Shown: piece after piece, positions 45,526 through 55,258 of the stretch
How the letters are laid out: each line of letters opens with the position of its first letter
Numbering within the stretch: the stretch's first letter is position 1
NCBI RefSeq assembly: GCF_002836415.1
Contig: NZ_PJBP01000116.1
Span: 1 to 64,000 of the forward strand
Length of the DNA stretch: 64,000 nt
Source of the DNA: Psychromonas sp. MB-3u-54
Lineage (GTDB): Bacteria; Pseudomonadota; Gammaproteobacteria; Enterobacterales; Psychromonadaceae
Reading direction: 5' to 3'
Notes under the pieces: generated by a model
What the model was told of the DNA's origin: nothing
The model's database searches: none
The model's input: the letters and a program-made list of their open reading frames with translations, nothing else
Program-made: the position numbers and the translations under genes

Positions 45526-46680
45526 TTATGCTTTCGTTCTTGATCCCTGTTGTAACAAATTAATGACTTTTTCATGTTGAATAGTGCGATTAAAATATTT
45601 TTTCGCTCGCTTTAAACCAGCCAAACCCATCTCTTGCCGTAAATCAGCTGAGCCACATAAACGTAATAATTTATCTTCAAAATCATCACTATTATTACCA
45701 TCAAAGATAAACCCAGTGACGCCATGCTCAATTACCTCTGGTATGCCGCCACTTTTAGCACCAACCACAGGCTTAGCGAAAGCCATCGCCTCGATACCGA
45801 CCATGCCCATACCCTCATAACGGGACGGCATAATTAAAATATCAATAGAGTTCATAATGGCAGGAATATCTTGGCGGTATCCGGCCCATACCACAGCCTT
45901 ATTATTGGCATTTTCTAAACTGTTTTTATATTTTATTTCACTATCACTACCTGATGTATCGCCTACTACTAGCAATTTAGTATGATGATTTTTTGTCAGC
46001 AGAGAGGGAAAAATTGAGAAAATACGGTCATGCCCTTTACGTGAACTAATGGATCCTACAATTGCAATAACAATATCTTGCGCGGTAAAGCCAAATTCAG
46101 TTCTAATATTTTCCAATGAATGCATTTCATCAAAATGAACACCTTCGTAAATTTTGACAATTTTATTAGACAATAATTTTTGTTGATAAACGGGATATTT
46201 TACTCGGACTGCATCCGAGATGATAATATTTTTACTTACCAAAGGAAGTTGTATTTTATCTAACCAGCCATGAGGTTTATCCAACTTATCCCAAATAACA
46301 ACCGGGATACCAGCTGCTTTCGCTGCAACACCAACAGTCAATAAACCTCGCATATCGTTACAATAGACAACATTAACATTAAGCTGCAGTATCTGTTTTT
46401 TAAGCTGGAGAATATAAGGGATGATTTGTGCGTAAGTACGGCACTTTTTTAGTAAGCCATAACGATAAATTTCACCTCCATAAGCTTGCAGCGATGTAGG
46501 GTAAGGAAATACTTCAACTTGATACCCCTCTTCTCGGAGCTTAGTAGTATAAATCCCTTCGGCGGTACATGCGACAACGGATTCAATTTCTTGTGCTTTT
46601 GCTGCCTTTAATAAAGCCAACAAGGTAAGTTGCTGCCCCATAATGACGTGCGGATAGCTTTCAACAAATAATACTTTCAT
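45526..46680 (-). CDS. Family 4 glycosyltransferase
   Basis: A 384-residue GT-B protein. Donor-site blocks are AIVGSISSRKGHDRIFSIFP and PSRYEGMGMVGIEAMAFAKP (E-x7-E). The N-terminus KVLFVESYPHVIMGQQ suggests a distinct acceptor. The sequence around its start codon is copied at 48285-48310, downstream of wzy, evidence that this gene once followed wzy directly. Confidence 0.9.
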   Translation of the reverse strand: MKVLFVESYPHVIMGQQLTLLALLKAAKAQEIESVVACTAEGIYTTKLREEGYQVEVFPYPTSLQAYGGEIYRYGLLKKCRTYAQIIPYILQLKKQILQLNVNVVYCNDMRGLLTVGVAAKAAGIPVVIWDKLDKPHGWLDKIQLPLVSKNIIISDAVRVKYPVYQQKLLSNKIVKIYEGVHFDEMHSLENIRTEFGFTAQDIVIAIVGSISSRKGHDRIFSIFPSLLTKNHHTKLLVVGDTSGSDSEIKYKNSLENANNKAVVWAGYRQDIPAIMNSIDILIMPSRYEGMGMVGIEAMAFAKPVVGAKSGGIPEVIEHGVTGFIFDGNNSDDFEDKLLRLCGSADLRQEMGLAGLKRAKKYFNRTIQHEKVINLLQQGSRTKA

Positions 46681-46770
46681 TTTAATGATCTTCTCTTTTT
46701 CTGATACAAATACTATAAAGGCTAATTAAAAGCCCTAAATATTACGCTGCCTTAAACTACGCATGTTACA
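46667..46770 (-). repeat. Direct repeat, left copy (remnant of wzy 3' end plus GT start)
   Basis: This stretch matches 48287-48404 over about 100 bases with small gaps: shared blocks are AATACTTTCATTTTAAT, AAGGCTAATTAAAAGCCC and AAATATTACGCTGCCTTAA. The right copy is the true 3' end of the wzy gene. The GT4 gene 47086-48195 lies between the copies. The rest of 46771-47085 has no visible gene. Confidence 0.8.
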
Positions 46771-47085
46771 AGGGCAATATTACGAACCGTTTTAGATCAC
46801 ACTATTAAGAAAATCACTTTGATATACAAATACTAAACAAAGCCACTTCATCCTAAAAAATTAATATTTATCTTTTTTACTGGATATTAAAAATTTACAA
46901 TGTAAATCTTAACTTATTTGAAGTTTGATTCCATGATTACTGGCAAAACAGCAACAAAGTAAACATAAACAAGGAGGCATTAAAACATCAAAATAAATAC
47001 TGAGATTACAGGGATGTTTTAATAACACATTGTAATTTAATAGATTAAAATGTGTTAACGATAAATGGAATGGAGTCATTCATTA

Positions 47086-48195
47086 TCAGCTAGATTTATT
47101 AGCTAACAATTTTTCATACAGTTTTAGGTATGAATCAACCATAACATCAATTGTAAACCTATCCAGTACACGTTGTTTTCCTTGCTTGCATCTACTTTCT
47201 GCAGCAGAAGGATTTTCAAAAACATCAATAATTGCATCAGTAAGCGATTGGCTGTCACCTGTTTTAAACATTAAGGCCGTATCACCCGCAACTTCTTTAA
47301 ACACGGGAATATCGGAACAGACAATGGGTATATCAAGGGCCAATGCTTCTGCGACTACTAAGCCAAAACCTTCCTGAGAGCTTGGTATTACCATAACCGA
47401 TGAGCTTGCAATAGTCTTCATGGTTTCTTCTCGTGAAAGCCAGCCCATGAATTTAACATGTTGTTCTATAAATAGTTTTTTCGTTAGATCTTTTAGTTTC
47501 TGTTCATCGGAACCTGAGCCAACAAAAAGCAGTTCAATCTCTGGTTGCCTTTTTATTAATTTCGGCATCGCTTCAAGTAAAAGAGATTGCCTCTTTAAAC
47601 CTATCATTCTACCAACACAGATTATACGGTGACGACGACGCTCGGAAACTGGTCTAATATGAGCAGCGATACTATCTACATCTATTCCATTTAAGATGAT
47701 GGATTCATTATTTGCATTTAGGTTGTCCGCAGTAAAACTTTTCGCTACGGTTTGTGAAATATAGACAATATGACTGCATATTTTTTCTGTCCACCTTAAA
47801 CCAAGCTGTAAGTGCCTCCCCATAGAGCCATATAACTCATGTTGTGTAGAAACAACTGGCACTCGGCATTTTTGCGCAGTTAAACGCGCTGAAATAGCAG
47901 GAATGGCAAAGTTGGTATGGACAAGATCTACATTATGCTGTTTGATAATAACGGTTAACTCTTTTGAGAAAGCCCTATGCTGGCGATATAAATCCCATAA
48001 CTGTGTTTTAGTGGGGACTTTTATATCATAAACAATAACAGCGTTAGGAGTAGTCCTTGCCTCTCCTTGCTTGTTATCGTCAAAACGGCAATAGATAACC
48101 TTATTGCCATTCTTTATTAATTTTTTGGCAATCGGATCTATCAAGCACCAAATAGAGTGCGCTGCCAGTCGATCGGTAAATAAATATGTTTTCAT
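47086..48195 (-). CDS. Family 4 glycosyltransferase, duplicated copy 1
   Basis: The 369-residue GT-B protein is a close paralogue of the one at 50538-51677: long identical stretches such as VDLVHTNFAIPAISARLTAQ and YGSMGRHLQLGLRWTEKICS. The donor-site motif is SSQEGFGLVVAEALALDIP. Direct repeats of the wzy 3' end flank it, so it was probably inserted by duplication between wzy and the next GT gene. Linker differences lie near residues 200-230, where acceptor specificity could have shifted. Confidence 0.92.
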   Translation of the reverse strand: MKTYLFTDRLAAHSIWCLIDPIAKKLIKNGNKVIYCRFDDNKQGEARTTPNAVIVYDIKVPTKTQLWDLYRQHRAFSKELTVIIKQHNVDLVHTNFAIPAISARLTAQKCRVPVVSTQHELYGSMGRHLQLGLRWTEKICSHIVYISQTVAKSFTADNLNANNESIILNGIDVDSIAAHIRPVSERRRHRIICVGRMIGLKRQSLLLEAMPKLIKRQPEIELLFVGSGSDEQKLKDLTKKLFIEQHVKFMGWLSREETMKTIASSSVMVIPSSQEGFGLVVAEALALDIPIVCSDIPVFKEVAGDTALMFKTGDSQSLTDAIIDVFENPSAAESRCKQGKQRVLDRFTIDVMVDSYLKLYEKLLANKSS

Positions 48196-48284
48196 AATAA
48201 ACGTCTTATTTTTAAATAAAGAGCCAGGCTGCTCTGCAATTTTTGAAAAAAAGTGTTTCTAACACAAAGGGCTATCCGAATAAG

Positions 48285-48404
48285 CTTTTGAAAGATAATA
48301 CTTTCATTTTAATTATCTTCACTTTTTCTTATACAAACACTATGAAGGCTAATTAAAAGCCCTGCTAGAAGCCAAATATTACGCTGCCTTAAGCCATACA
48401 TAGT
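48285..48404 (-). repeat. Direct repeat, right copy (wzy 3' end)
   Basis: It comprises the last 30 codons or so of wzy plus about 25 bases that resemble the start of the GT gene at 46680 (ATGAAAGTATTAT read on the minus strand). Its partner is 46667-46770. Just upstream of the paralogous GT (about 51690-51750) there is a related flank (CCGAATAAGCTTT), so the duplicated unit included the 5' flank. Confidence 0.78.
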
Positions 48405-49643
48405 ACCGCCATAAAGCAGTAATAAAAAAAATCCAGCAGCTAACGCACTGAACAGTAATTTTTGAAAATCATTTGTCACTAATTTCCACGAATAAAGTGC
48501 TGTATATAATGTGGAGACTAAAAATAATAAAAAACAAATTAATCCCAAAAAACCAACCTCAAAAAAGACCCCCGCATAGGTATTATGGATTTCTTCCATC
48601 TGGAATTTTGCCCCGTATAGCTTGGGTCCATTACCAATAATCATGGCTTGATCCATATTATTAACCACCACTTTTAACTGTTCTTCTCGTGTAGAATCAA
48701 AGGCTTTATTCTCACCCATACCACTAATTAAAGCCACAACTGGTCTTTGCCAACTAGGGGTTTTACCCAAAGAATAATGCCCATCAAATGCAGCCAATAC
48801 AGCAATCACATAACCGCTTAAAGCTAAACAGCAGATAATAAGAAAGAGCCCCAGCCGACCTTTGTATAGATCGGTATTTTTTCTCTCTATGAAACCGATA
48901 ATAAAAAATGTTAAAAAGGCCATAATCAAAAGTAAAAAAGCGGTACGACTGCCGGTGCTAATCATAGTGATAGTCATTAATACAATAAGAGCAGACAAAA
49001 AAACTCTTAATAATGATGAAATACTACGGGAAAGAACCAAAGCAATTGTCGGCAATAAAATCGGAATAATAAAAGAGGGAATTTGATTTTCAAATTTCAT
49101 TGTGGATGAAATACGCCCGGTAAATTCATCCAGCGTCCATGCTGGCGCAGATCCAGTCATCGCCCATAGGGCAACAAAACCAACAACTACTGCACCTAAT
49201 ATCCAGCCATACAAGCAACCTTTGAGTTTATCAAAATCATTAACTAGCAAAATCACAGTGACCACCATCATTGCGCCATAGGTATAATTTAATACCTCAA
49301 CCAAACTGCCCGTTATATAACCATAAAAAATAGCGTTGTTAATAAAGAAAGAGATCCATTCAACCGCTATAAAAGCACTTAAAAAAAATAAAGATAATTT
49401 TTGTAAGTGCGTTAAAGCTTGCCATTTATTTCGCCAGCTATGCCCAAAAAACATAGCAAACCAAGTTAGTAAAATCGCCAACTCAGTTAAACCTAGTTTA
49501 TCGCGCAGCGGCCCTAAACTAATTGTTTCTAATATGCCGGTTGCAAAAAAAGCAATATAAAGCCCTCTAACAGGTGCTTTCTTTATCCAATTAAAAACAG
49601 CACCTAATAGTATTAGCCCAGGGATAGCAAATAGATAGATCAT
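48309..49643 (-). CDS. O-antigen polymerase/ligase-type membrane protein (Wzy-like)
   Basis: The 444-residue protein has 10-12 membrane helices and the Wzy_C-type periplasmic loop between about residues 285 and 375 (GKTPSWQRPVVALI, NNMDQAMIIGNGPKLYGAKF and EEIHNTYAGVFFEVG). This architecture is shared by Wzy polymerases and WaaL ligases. Because it lies among glycosyltransferases and flippases in a wza-wzc locus, polymerase is the better reading. It overlaps the GT2 gene stop by one base. Confidence 0.85.
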   Translation of the reverse strand: MIYLFAIPGLILLGAVFNWIKKAPVRGLYIAFFATGILETISLGPLRDKLGLTELAILLTWFAMFFGHSWRNKWQALTHLQKLSLFFLSAFIAVEWISFFINNAIFYGYITGSLVEVLNYTYGAMMVVTVILLVNDFDKLKGCLYGWILGAVVVGFVALWAMTGSAPAWTLDEFTGRISSTMKFENQIPSFIIPILLPTIALVLSRSISSLLRVFLSALIVLMTITMISTGSRTAFLLLIMAFLTFFIIGFIERKNTDLYKGRLGLFLIICCLALSGYVIAVLAAFDGHYSLGKTPSWQRPVVALISGMGENKAFDSTREEQLKVVVNNMDQAMIIGNGPKLYGAKFQMEEIHNTYAGVFFEVGFLGLICFLLFLVSTLYTALYSWKLVTNDFQKLLFSALAAGFFLLLLYGGTMYGLRQRNIWLLAGLLISLHSVCIRKSEDN

Positions 49644-50470
49644 TAATTTCTATTTTCTTGTAAGCCATTTGCTTTGCGTACTCGTTTTTTAAGGCTGATA
49701 GGAATTAAAGGATAGATTAAGCGCGCTAATGGGTAGACTAAATACCAAGGCGGTAGACGAAACCAAAATACCGATTGCAGTCCAAAACGTGCTAAACGTC
49801 TATTCTGTTTTGATGTTTTAAACTTGCTTTGAAAAAAACTCTCATCACGTACATAACGACAAGCTAACACTTCGGGCAAATTAGCTACTTTATATTTTCG
49901 AGCAACACGCAAAAAAAACTCAAAATCGATAAGATATGGCTGGCTAGGGTCATAATTTATCCCTTCATCAATCAATGACTTGCGAAACATAATACCGCTA
50001 TGAGTATAAGGAATGCACTTGGCGCATTGACGGCGTATCTCTTTATCTGAAAGAGGATATATACGATCGATATGTTCATCTCTTTGTGTATCTATCCGCT
50101 CTTCTCCACAACCAACCCAAGCATGATCAAGGTTATTATCAAGAAATTGAGTTTGTTTTTGTAGACGTTCCGGGTAAGCAATATCATCCGCATCTAAGTT
50201 AGCAATATATTGACCTTGCGCTTTTTCACAAGCCAACTTTAATGCAGCCGCACGTCCCATACGATTACCACGAATCAATCTAATTCTCGAATCAGAGATA
50301 GCCTCAATGACCTCTGGCGTACCATCGCTTGATCCATCATCAATAATGAGCACCTCAAGGGAGGACAAAGTTTGGGTCAACAAGCTTTCGATTGAACGTT
50401 TAACTAATTCTTTTTCATTATATACCGTGATAATCGCGGTTACTTTTATATTTGACATTGATATTCTCAA
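49643..50470 (-). CDS. Family 2 glycosyltransferase
   Basis: A 275-residue GT-A inverting transferase. The N-terminal nucleotide-sugar site is ITVYNEKELVKRSIESLLTQ, then LIIDDGSSDGT, and the metal-binding motif is NLDADDIA. A conserved HSGIMFRKSL block follows. It is the only GT2 in the locus. Its stop overlaps the Wzy-like start, so the two are probably coupled. Confidence 0.92.
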   Translation of the reverse strand: MRISMSNIKVTAIITVYNEKELVKRSIESLLTQTLSSLEVLIIDDGSSDGTPEVIEAISDSRIRLIRGNRMGRAAALKLACEKAQGQYIANLDADDIAYPERLQKQTQFLDNNLDHAWVGCGEERIDTQRDEHIDRIYPLSDKEIRRQCAKCIPYTHSGIMFRKSLIDEGINYDPSQPYLIDFEFFLRVARKYKVANLPEVLACRYVRDESFFQSKFKTSKQNRRLARFGLQSVFWFRLPPWYLVYPLARLIYPLIPISLKKRVRKANGLQENRN

Positions 50471-50537
50471 AGGAATGCGTTAATTATTAGAAATGAATTT
50501 CATCGGACAATAAATAAGTGCAATAAAATTGTAAATA

Positions 50538-51677
50538 CTACTTTTTATCAGTTTTATATTTATATTTATATTTATTAGCGAGCAATTTTTCATATAGATT
50601 TAGGTAAGAATCAACCATTACATCAACCGTAAACCTATCCAGTACACGTTGTTTCCCTTGCTTGCATCTACTTTCTGCAGCAGAAGAGTTTTCAAAAATG
50701 TCAACAATCGCATCAGTAAGCGATTGGCTATCACCTTTTTTAAACATTAAGGAGGTATCACCCGCAACTTCTTTAAACACGGGAATGTCGGAACAAACAA
50801 TGGGAATCTCAAGGGCTAAGGATTCTGCAACCACTAAGCCAAAACCCTCCTGAGAACCATCACTTGGTATCACCATAACCGATGAGTTTGCAATAGTCTT
50901 CATGGTTTCATCTCGTGACAGCCAGCCCATGAATTGAACATGTTGTTCTATACATAATTTTTTCGTTATATTTTTTAGTTTTTGTTCATCGGGACCTGAG
51001 CCAATAAAAATCAGTTCAATCTCTGGTTGCCTTTTTATTAATTTCGGCACCGCGTTAATTAAAATATGTTGCCCTTTTACTTCCATCATTCGACCAACAC
51101 AAATTATTCGGTGACGACGACGCTCGGGAACTGGTTTAATATGAGCACTGATACTATCTACATCTATCCCATTTAAGATGATGGATTCATTATTTAGATT
51201 TAGGTTGTCCGCCGCGAAACTTTTCGCTACGGTTTGTGAAATATAAACAACATGACTGCATATTTTTTCTGTCCATCTTAAACCAAGCTGTAAGTGCCTC
51301 CCCATAGAGCCATATAGCTCATGTTGTGTAGAAACAACTGGCACACGGCATTTTTGCGCAGTCAAACGCGCTGAAATAGCAGGAATGGCAAAGTTGGTAT
51401 GGACAAGATCTACATTATGTTGTTTGATAATAACAGTTAACTCTTTTGAGAAAACCCTATGCTGGAGATATAAATCCCATACCTGTTTTTTAATGGGTAC
51501 TTTTATATCATAAACAAGAACAGCGTTTGGAGTAGCCCTAGCCTCTCCTTGCTTGTTATCGTCAAAACGGCAATAGATAACCTTATTACCATTCTCTATT
51601 AATTTTTCAGCAATAGAGTCGAGTAAACTCCAAATGGAGTGCGCACCCAATCGATCTGTAAATAAATATGTTTTCAT
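50538..51677 (-). CDS. Family 4 glycosyltransferase, duplicated copy 2
   Basis: The 379-residue paralogue of the GT at 47086-48195. The ATG at 51677 aligns with the start of the other copy; a TTG two codons earlier is less likely. The donor-site block is SQEGFGLVVAESLALEIP with two extra residues (DG) before it. It ends NKYKYKYKTDKK, encoded by a TTTATA hexanucleotide repeat (about 50547-50572), whereas the other copy ends NKSS. Confidence 0.92.
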   Translation of the reverse strand: MKTYLFTDRLGAHSIWSLLDSIAEKLIENGNKVIYCRFDDNKQGEARATPNAVLVYDIKVPIKKQVWDLYLQHRVFSKELTVIIKQHNVDLVHTNFAIPAISARLTAQKCRVPVVSTQHELYGSMGRHLQLGLRWTEKICSHVVYISQTVAKSFAADNLNLNNESIILNGIDVDSISAHIKPVPERRRHRIICVGRMMEVKGQHILINAVPKLIKRQPEIELIFIGSGPDEQKLKNITKKLCIEQHVQFMGWLSRDETMKTIANSSVMVIPSDGSQEGFGLVVAESLALEIPIVCSDIPVFKEVAGDTSLMFKKGDSQSLTDAIVDIFENSSAAESRCKQGKQRVLDRFTVDVMVDSYLNLYEKLLANKYKYKYKTDKK

Positions 51678-51820
51678 TACCAACCAGAGTTTTTCAATCT
51701 ATTGAGAAAAAAATTCTAACGTAAAGAGTGAGCCGAATAAGCTTTGATAGCTGCAATTGACGGCGATACAACCCTTTTAATACTTACGGATAATTTACCA
51801 TTTTTGATAAAATATCAAAG

Positions 51821-52942
51821 CTATCCTTTAATACTCTCATTAGCATCAAGTATTATTTTGTCAGGATTATTCCCCAACAGAGAATGATAAATTTCAATGT
51901 GTTTCTCAGCGATTATTTTTGTAGAATAACGCTCTAAAACAGACGTACGTCCTCGCTTCCCAATTTTTTGGGAAAAATCAACATCATCGATATGCTGCAG
52001 AATCAATTTTGCAAGTGCTTCTGCATTGCCTCGAGGAAAAGACTGTCCAGTTTCCCCTTCTTTTATGTATTCCGTTGCTGCTGGAAAATCAGCTGTAATT
52101 GTAGGCACACCTAACGTCATAGCTTCCACTGCGGCCATACCAAAACCTTCAAAAAGGGAAGGTAAAACAAATAGGTCTGAGCTAGCCACACAAGTTAACG
52201 CATCAGCGTGTTCCAAACGACCTTTCAGCACGACTTTTTCCTGTAAGTTATGCTTATCAATCAAGGTTTCCAATCTTTCACGGTAAAAACCTTCACCAAT
52301 AATCTCACATCTAATTTCTTCTTCAGCATTCTCAGTAATCCATGCCATTGCCTCTATCAATGTGCTCCAATCTTTCTCTCTAGACAAACGACCACAGCCG
52401 GAAATTACAAAAATATTTTTTTCTTTTCCCAAAAAATGAGGTATTGCAGGAATATTAATAGGAGGGGGACAGGTTTGCACATCTTTTCGCCAATCTCGTA
52501 ATTCATGTGCAGTCAGTTCTGATCCTGCTATTACTTTATCTAGTAAACGAGTACTCAAAAAAAAGGCCGCACGGTAAATCCGATTCCAAATACTAATAGG
52601 TGAATGGAAGGTTGCTACCGTTTTAAGACGTTTAATCCCCACTAAAGCTATTGTTACCAATAAGAGACTAGTATAAAGATGAAAGTGACAGATGTCTGGT
52701 TTGATTGATTTAACCAATCGCCGTAACGCAAAACAGCGTGCCAACCGATTACCTTTAACGACAGAAACTGATTCGGCCCACTCTAGCTGAGGTACGTCAT
52801 CTTCTAAGTCTTTAAACAAAACTATGTGAATAGAAATATCCGGACGTTTGTTAAGGTCATGCCCCAGAGTCTCTGCATATTTCTCAGTTCCCCCGTCACC
52901 CCAATGTTCAAAAACAAATAATAGTTTGGTTTTTTTTGACAT
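51821..52942 (-). CDS. Family 4 glycosyltransferase
   Basis: A GT-B protein of 373 residues from the ATG at 52942, which follows the upstream TGA by one base; another ATG five codons earlier is possible. The N-terminal block is LFVFEHWGDGGTEKYAETLG, and the donor-site blocks are ISGCGRLSREKDWSTLIEAM and PSLFEGFGMAAVEAMTLGVP. Acceptor-side text ICHFHLYTSLL is typical for the family. Confidence 0.9.
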   Translation of the reverse strand: MSKKTKLLFVFEHWGDGGTEKYAETLGHDLNKRPDISIHIVLFKDLEDDVPQLEWAESVSVVKGNRLARCFALRRLVKSIKPDICHFHLYTSLLLVTIALVGIKRLKTVATFHSPISIWNRIYRAAFFLSTRLLDKVIAGSELTAHELRDWRKDVQTCPPPINIPAIPHFLGKEKNIFVISGCGRLSREKDWSTLIEAMAWITENAEEEIRCEIIGEGFYRERLETLIDKHNLQEKVVLKGRLEHADALTCVASSDLFVLPSLFEGFGMAAVEAMTLGVPTITADFPAATEYIKEGETGQSFPRGNAEALAKLILQHIDDVDFSQKIGKRGRTSVLERYSTKIIAEKHIEIYHSLLGNNPDKIILDANESIKG

Positions 52943-52943
52943 T

Positions 52944-53453
52944 TCACTTATTTCCATTTGGAAAATACTCGGGATGTATTTCTTTCAATTTTTTGCGCTT
53001 GGTTATCAGTTCAGAGGTTTTTCCGACTATTTGAGATGGGTTTCCTATTACGATCGAGTTATCAGGAATATTTCTAGCAACAACAGAACCCGCCCCTATT
53101 ATACAATCATTTCCAATAGTGACGCCCATAAGAATAATTACACCTTTTCCTATAAAACACCGATCACCAATAACAGTTGGAATTGTCACGGAATACTTCA
53201 AATTTAGCGCTCGATTTGTTGAGGCGTCATGTCCCAATATAGTACAACCCGTTAAAACGCAATCACGCCCTATTGTTATAGGATCTGCGCCACCACATCC
53301 AAGTTCAACATCTGGATAAATATATGTATTTTCTCCAATAGAGCGTTTTTTTTTATTACGATAAAATTCCGCAACATCTATTGGATCCATTAATAAAAAA
53401 GAGGCTCGATTATAAGCCCATTTTATCACCTTCAATATTTCAATTATTTTCAT
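52944..53453 (-). CDS. Hexapeptide-repeat (serine O-acetyltransferase-like) acetyltransferase
   Basis: The protein has 169 residues from the ATG at 53453, which overlaps the upstream GT stop as ATGA; an ATG five codons earlier is also in frame. Left-handed beta-helix turns include PITIGRDCVLTGCTILGHDA and VIGDRCFIGKGVIILMGVTI, ending in the VVARNIPDNSIVIGNPSQIV cap typical of CysE/NodL/WcaB-like enzymes. The likely histidine is in LGHDAS. It probably acetylates a sugar of the repeat unit. Confidence 0.87.
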   Translation of the reverse strand: MKIIEILKVIKWAYNRASFLLMDPIDVAEFYRNKKKRSIGENTYIYPDVELGCGGADPITIGRDCVLTGCTILGHDASTNRALNLKYSVTIPTVIGDRCFIGKGVIILMGVTIGNDCIIGAGSVVARNIPDNSIVIGNPSQIVGKTSELITKRKKLKEIHPEYFPNGNK

Positions 53454-54607
53454 AATATTTTTTCGCATATCAATTTAGTTAAAGAGCAAGCACACTCGTT
53501 AGAATCAAAGTTTTCTCTTACATTATCACCAGCGGCACGTCCTATATCTTTACGTAAACGTGATGAGCCATAAAGTTTCTTGATTATTTCATCAACTTCG
53601 CCCAGTTCTTCCGGATTTACCAAAAACCCATTGATGTTATGTGTAATTATCTCAGGTGATGCTCCCAAATGACTTGCAATTACCGGTTTATTAAAAATGC
53701 CAGCCTCAATGACAATACGACCAAAAGATTCTCCCGGCTTTGACAAATTCAACACCATATCAGCCATCGCATACCACCGCCCAATATCTTTAGTAAATCC
53801 AAGCAATTTTATACGATCTTTAACCTTGCTCGAAAGCTGTGCTATCTGAAGTTTAAAAGCAACCTCTGTTTCATGTTCACTTTTGTCAAAACCTCCCACA
53901 AATGCGAATACCATATGATCATTCTTGAATAATAAGTCGCTAGCTAACGATAAGGCTCTTAACTGGCCTTTTTGTTTGGAAATCGCACCTGGAACTAAAA
54001 TAATAAAATCTTCATTCTGTAATCCATAGTCGCTTCTTGTCACATCTTGAAAGTCAAACTCAATTCGTTTAGCCCCTATATATCGCGTATGAATTTTATC
54101 TGAGGGAAGAGTCTTCATTAGTTCACCTTTAACCGCATCAGATACCGTAATAATTAAATCGGCTAATGACAAAATTACTGCATTTAAATGATTCTGCCAT
54201 TCAAGAGCATGAACAATCAAAACTACTTTATATCCTGCTTGCTTAACTTCCCTTAATAATTCTTCATTAAAGTTATAAATACAGTTAAAAACAATAATGC
54301 GGGGCGATAACTCTGTTAATTTTTTTTTAAGTTGATTTTTATAAATAGTTTGAGATAACCGAGAAAGTCCTCGTACCAATGACGTCCAGAACTCAGGCAT
54401 CCAAAACTTAATTTTTGAATTTAGGGCTATAGTATACACAGATTCAGACTTAAGATTTTCGAACCAAGGTTTGGGGTACCATGAACAGATACCGAGAATC
54501 AGATCGGTATCTGTTTCTTGATAAGCAATTAAATCTGCCAAAGCAAACTCAGCACCACCATGACGAGTAGATTGTTCGATATATAGAATGTCTATTTTAG
54601 TTGCCAT
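53450..54607 (-). CDS. Family 4 glycosyltransferase
   Basis: A 385-residue GT-B protein. The N-terminus ILYIEQSTRHGGAEFALADL is the usual family opening. Donor-site blocks are ILVPGAISKQKGQLRALSLA and NLSKPGESFGRIVIEAGIFN (E-x7-E). It couples to the acetyltransferase downstream by a four-base overlap. Confidence 0.9.
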   Translation of the reverse strand: MATKIDILYIEQSTRHGGAEFALADLIAYQETDTDLILGICSWYPKPWFENLKSESVYTIALNSKIKFWMPEFWTSLVRGLSRLSQTIYKNQLKKKLTELSPRIIVFNCIYNFNEELLREVKQAGYKVVLIVHALEWQNHLNAVILSLADLIITVSDAVKGELMKTLPSDKIHTRYIGAKRIEFDFQDVTRSDYGLQNEDFIILVPGAISKQKGQLRALSLASDLLFKNDHMVFAFVGGFDKSEHETEVAFKLQIAQLSSKVKDRIKLLGFTKDIGRWYAMADMVLNLSKPGESFGRIVIEAGIFNKPVIASHLGASPEIITHNINGFLVNPEELGEVDEIIKKLYGSSRLRKDIGRAAGDNVRENFDSNECACSLTKLICEKIL

Positions 54608-55023
54608 AATTAGATATGCTTAAAGTTTAAAAAGACCAAAATGACCTTTAAGGTGTAGAAGTTACAAGCTGTTATAACATTTTCCAAATCAGAATATTAT
54701 CAGTTAATTTCCCATATTCTGAAGCGGGCTGTTAGTTGAAGTTTAGATTTTAACTAGATTATATTCTGCTCAGATTAATTTTCCGTGAAGTAACATTTCA
54801 ATAAGCGCAAGATTACGCACCGTTTGAGGTCCTATTTTCAAACTCGACTAACTCATTTACAAAGGAATCAAAAAAAGTTCCGGCAAAACTTTTCCCTATA
54901 ACAGTCATTGTGGTTCACTTTTTCTGTTTTTTAATTATGCCTGTAAAGAATCCATCTGTTTTTAATAAATTTAAAGCTGCATGATGTACTGTTGATGATT
55001 TTAAAGCTGACAAAAATAACGAG
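54608..55023. other. Spacer with no confident gene
   Basis: A 416-base gap between a GT gene and a small open frame. On the minus strand a short frame from about 55036 to 54917 gives MIGDSLFLSALKSSTVHHAA and ends IIKKQKK. It may continue the frame at 55024-55221 after a frameshift. I see no family. Confidence 0.35.
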
Positions 55024-55221
55024 TCACCTATCATTAATCGATTCAAATTGTCTGGTACATATAAACTTTAATAAAGCATAAAAAAAGTATATAGCCGCAA
55101 CTAAAGCAGATCCATAAATTGATTTTTTCAAATTATGATCTATATATTCAGCAATTATTGAGGGGCACTGAGATAATAAAAAAATGAAAATCTTACTTCG
55201 CAACCTTTCCTTTTCTCTCAT
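55024..55221 (-). CDS. Small hypothetical protein with one membrane helix
   Basis: The open frame extends upstream into the sulfotransferase gene, so the internal ATG at 55221 is preferred, giving 65 residues. It has a basic start (REKERLRSK), a hydrophobic helix (YGSALVAAIYFFYALLKFI) and nothing recognisable. It could be the middle part of a broken gene that continues in another frame to about 54917. Confidence 0.35.
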   Translation of the reverse strand: MREKERLRSKIFIFLLSQCPSIIAEYIDHNLKKSIYGSALVAAIYFFYALLKFICTRQFESINDR

Positions 55222-55258
55222 GCGATATGAACGATATTTAAATGGTCTCTTTAACTGT

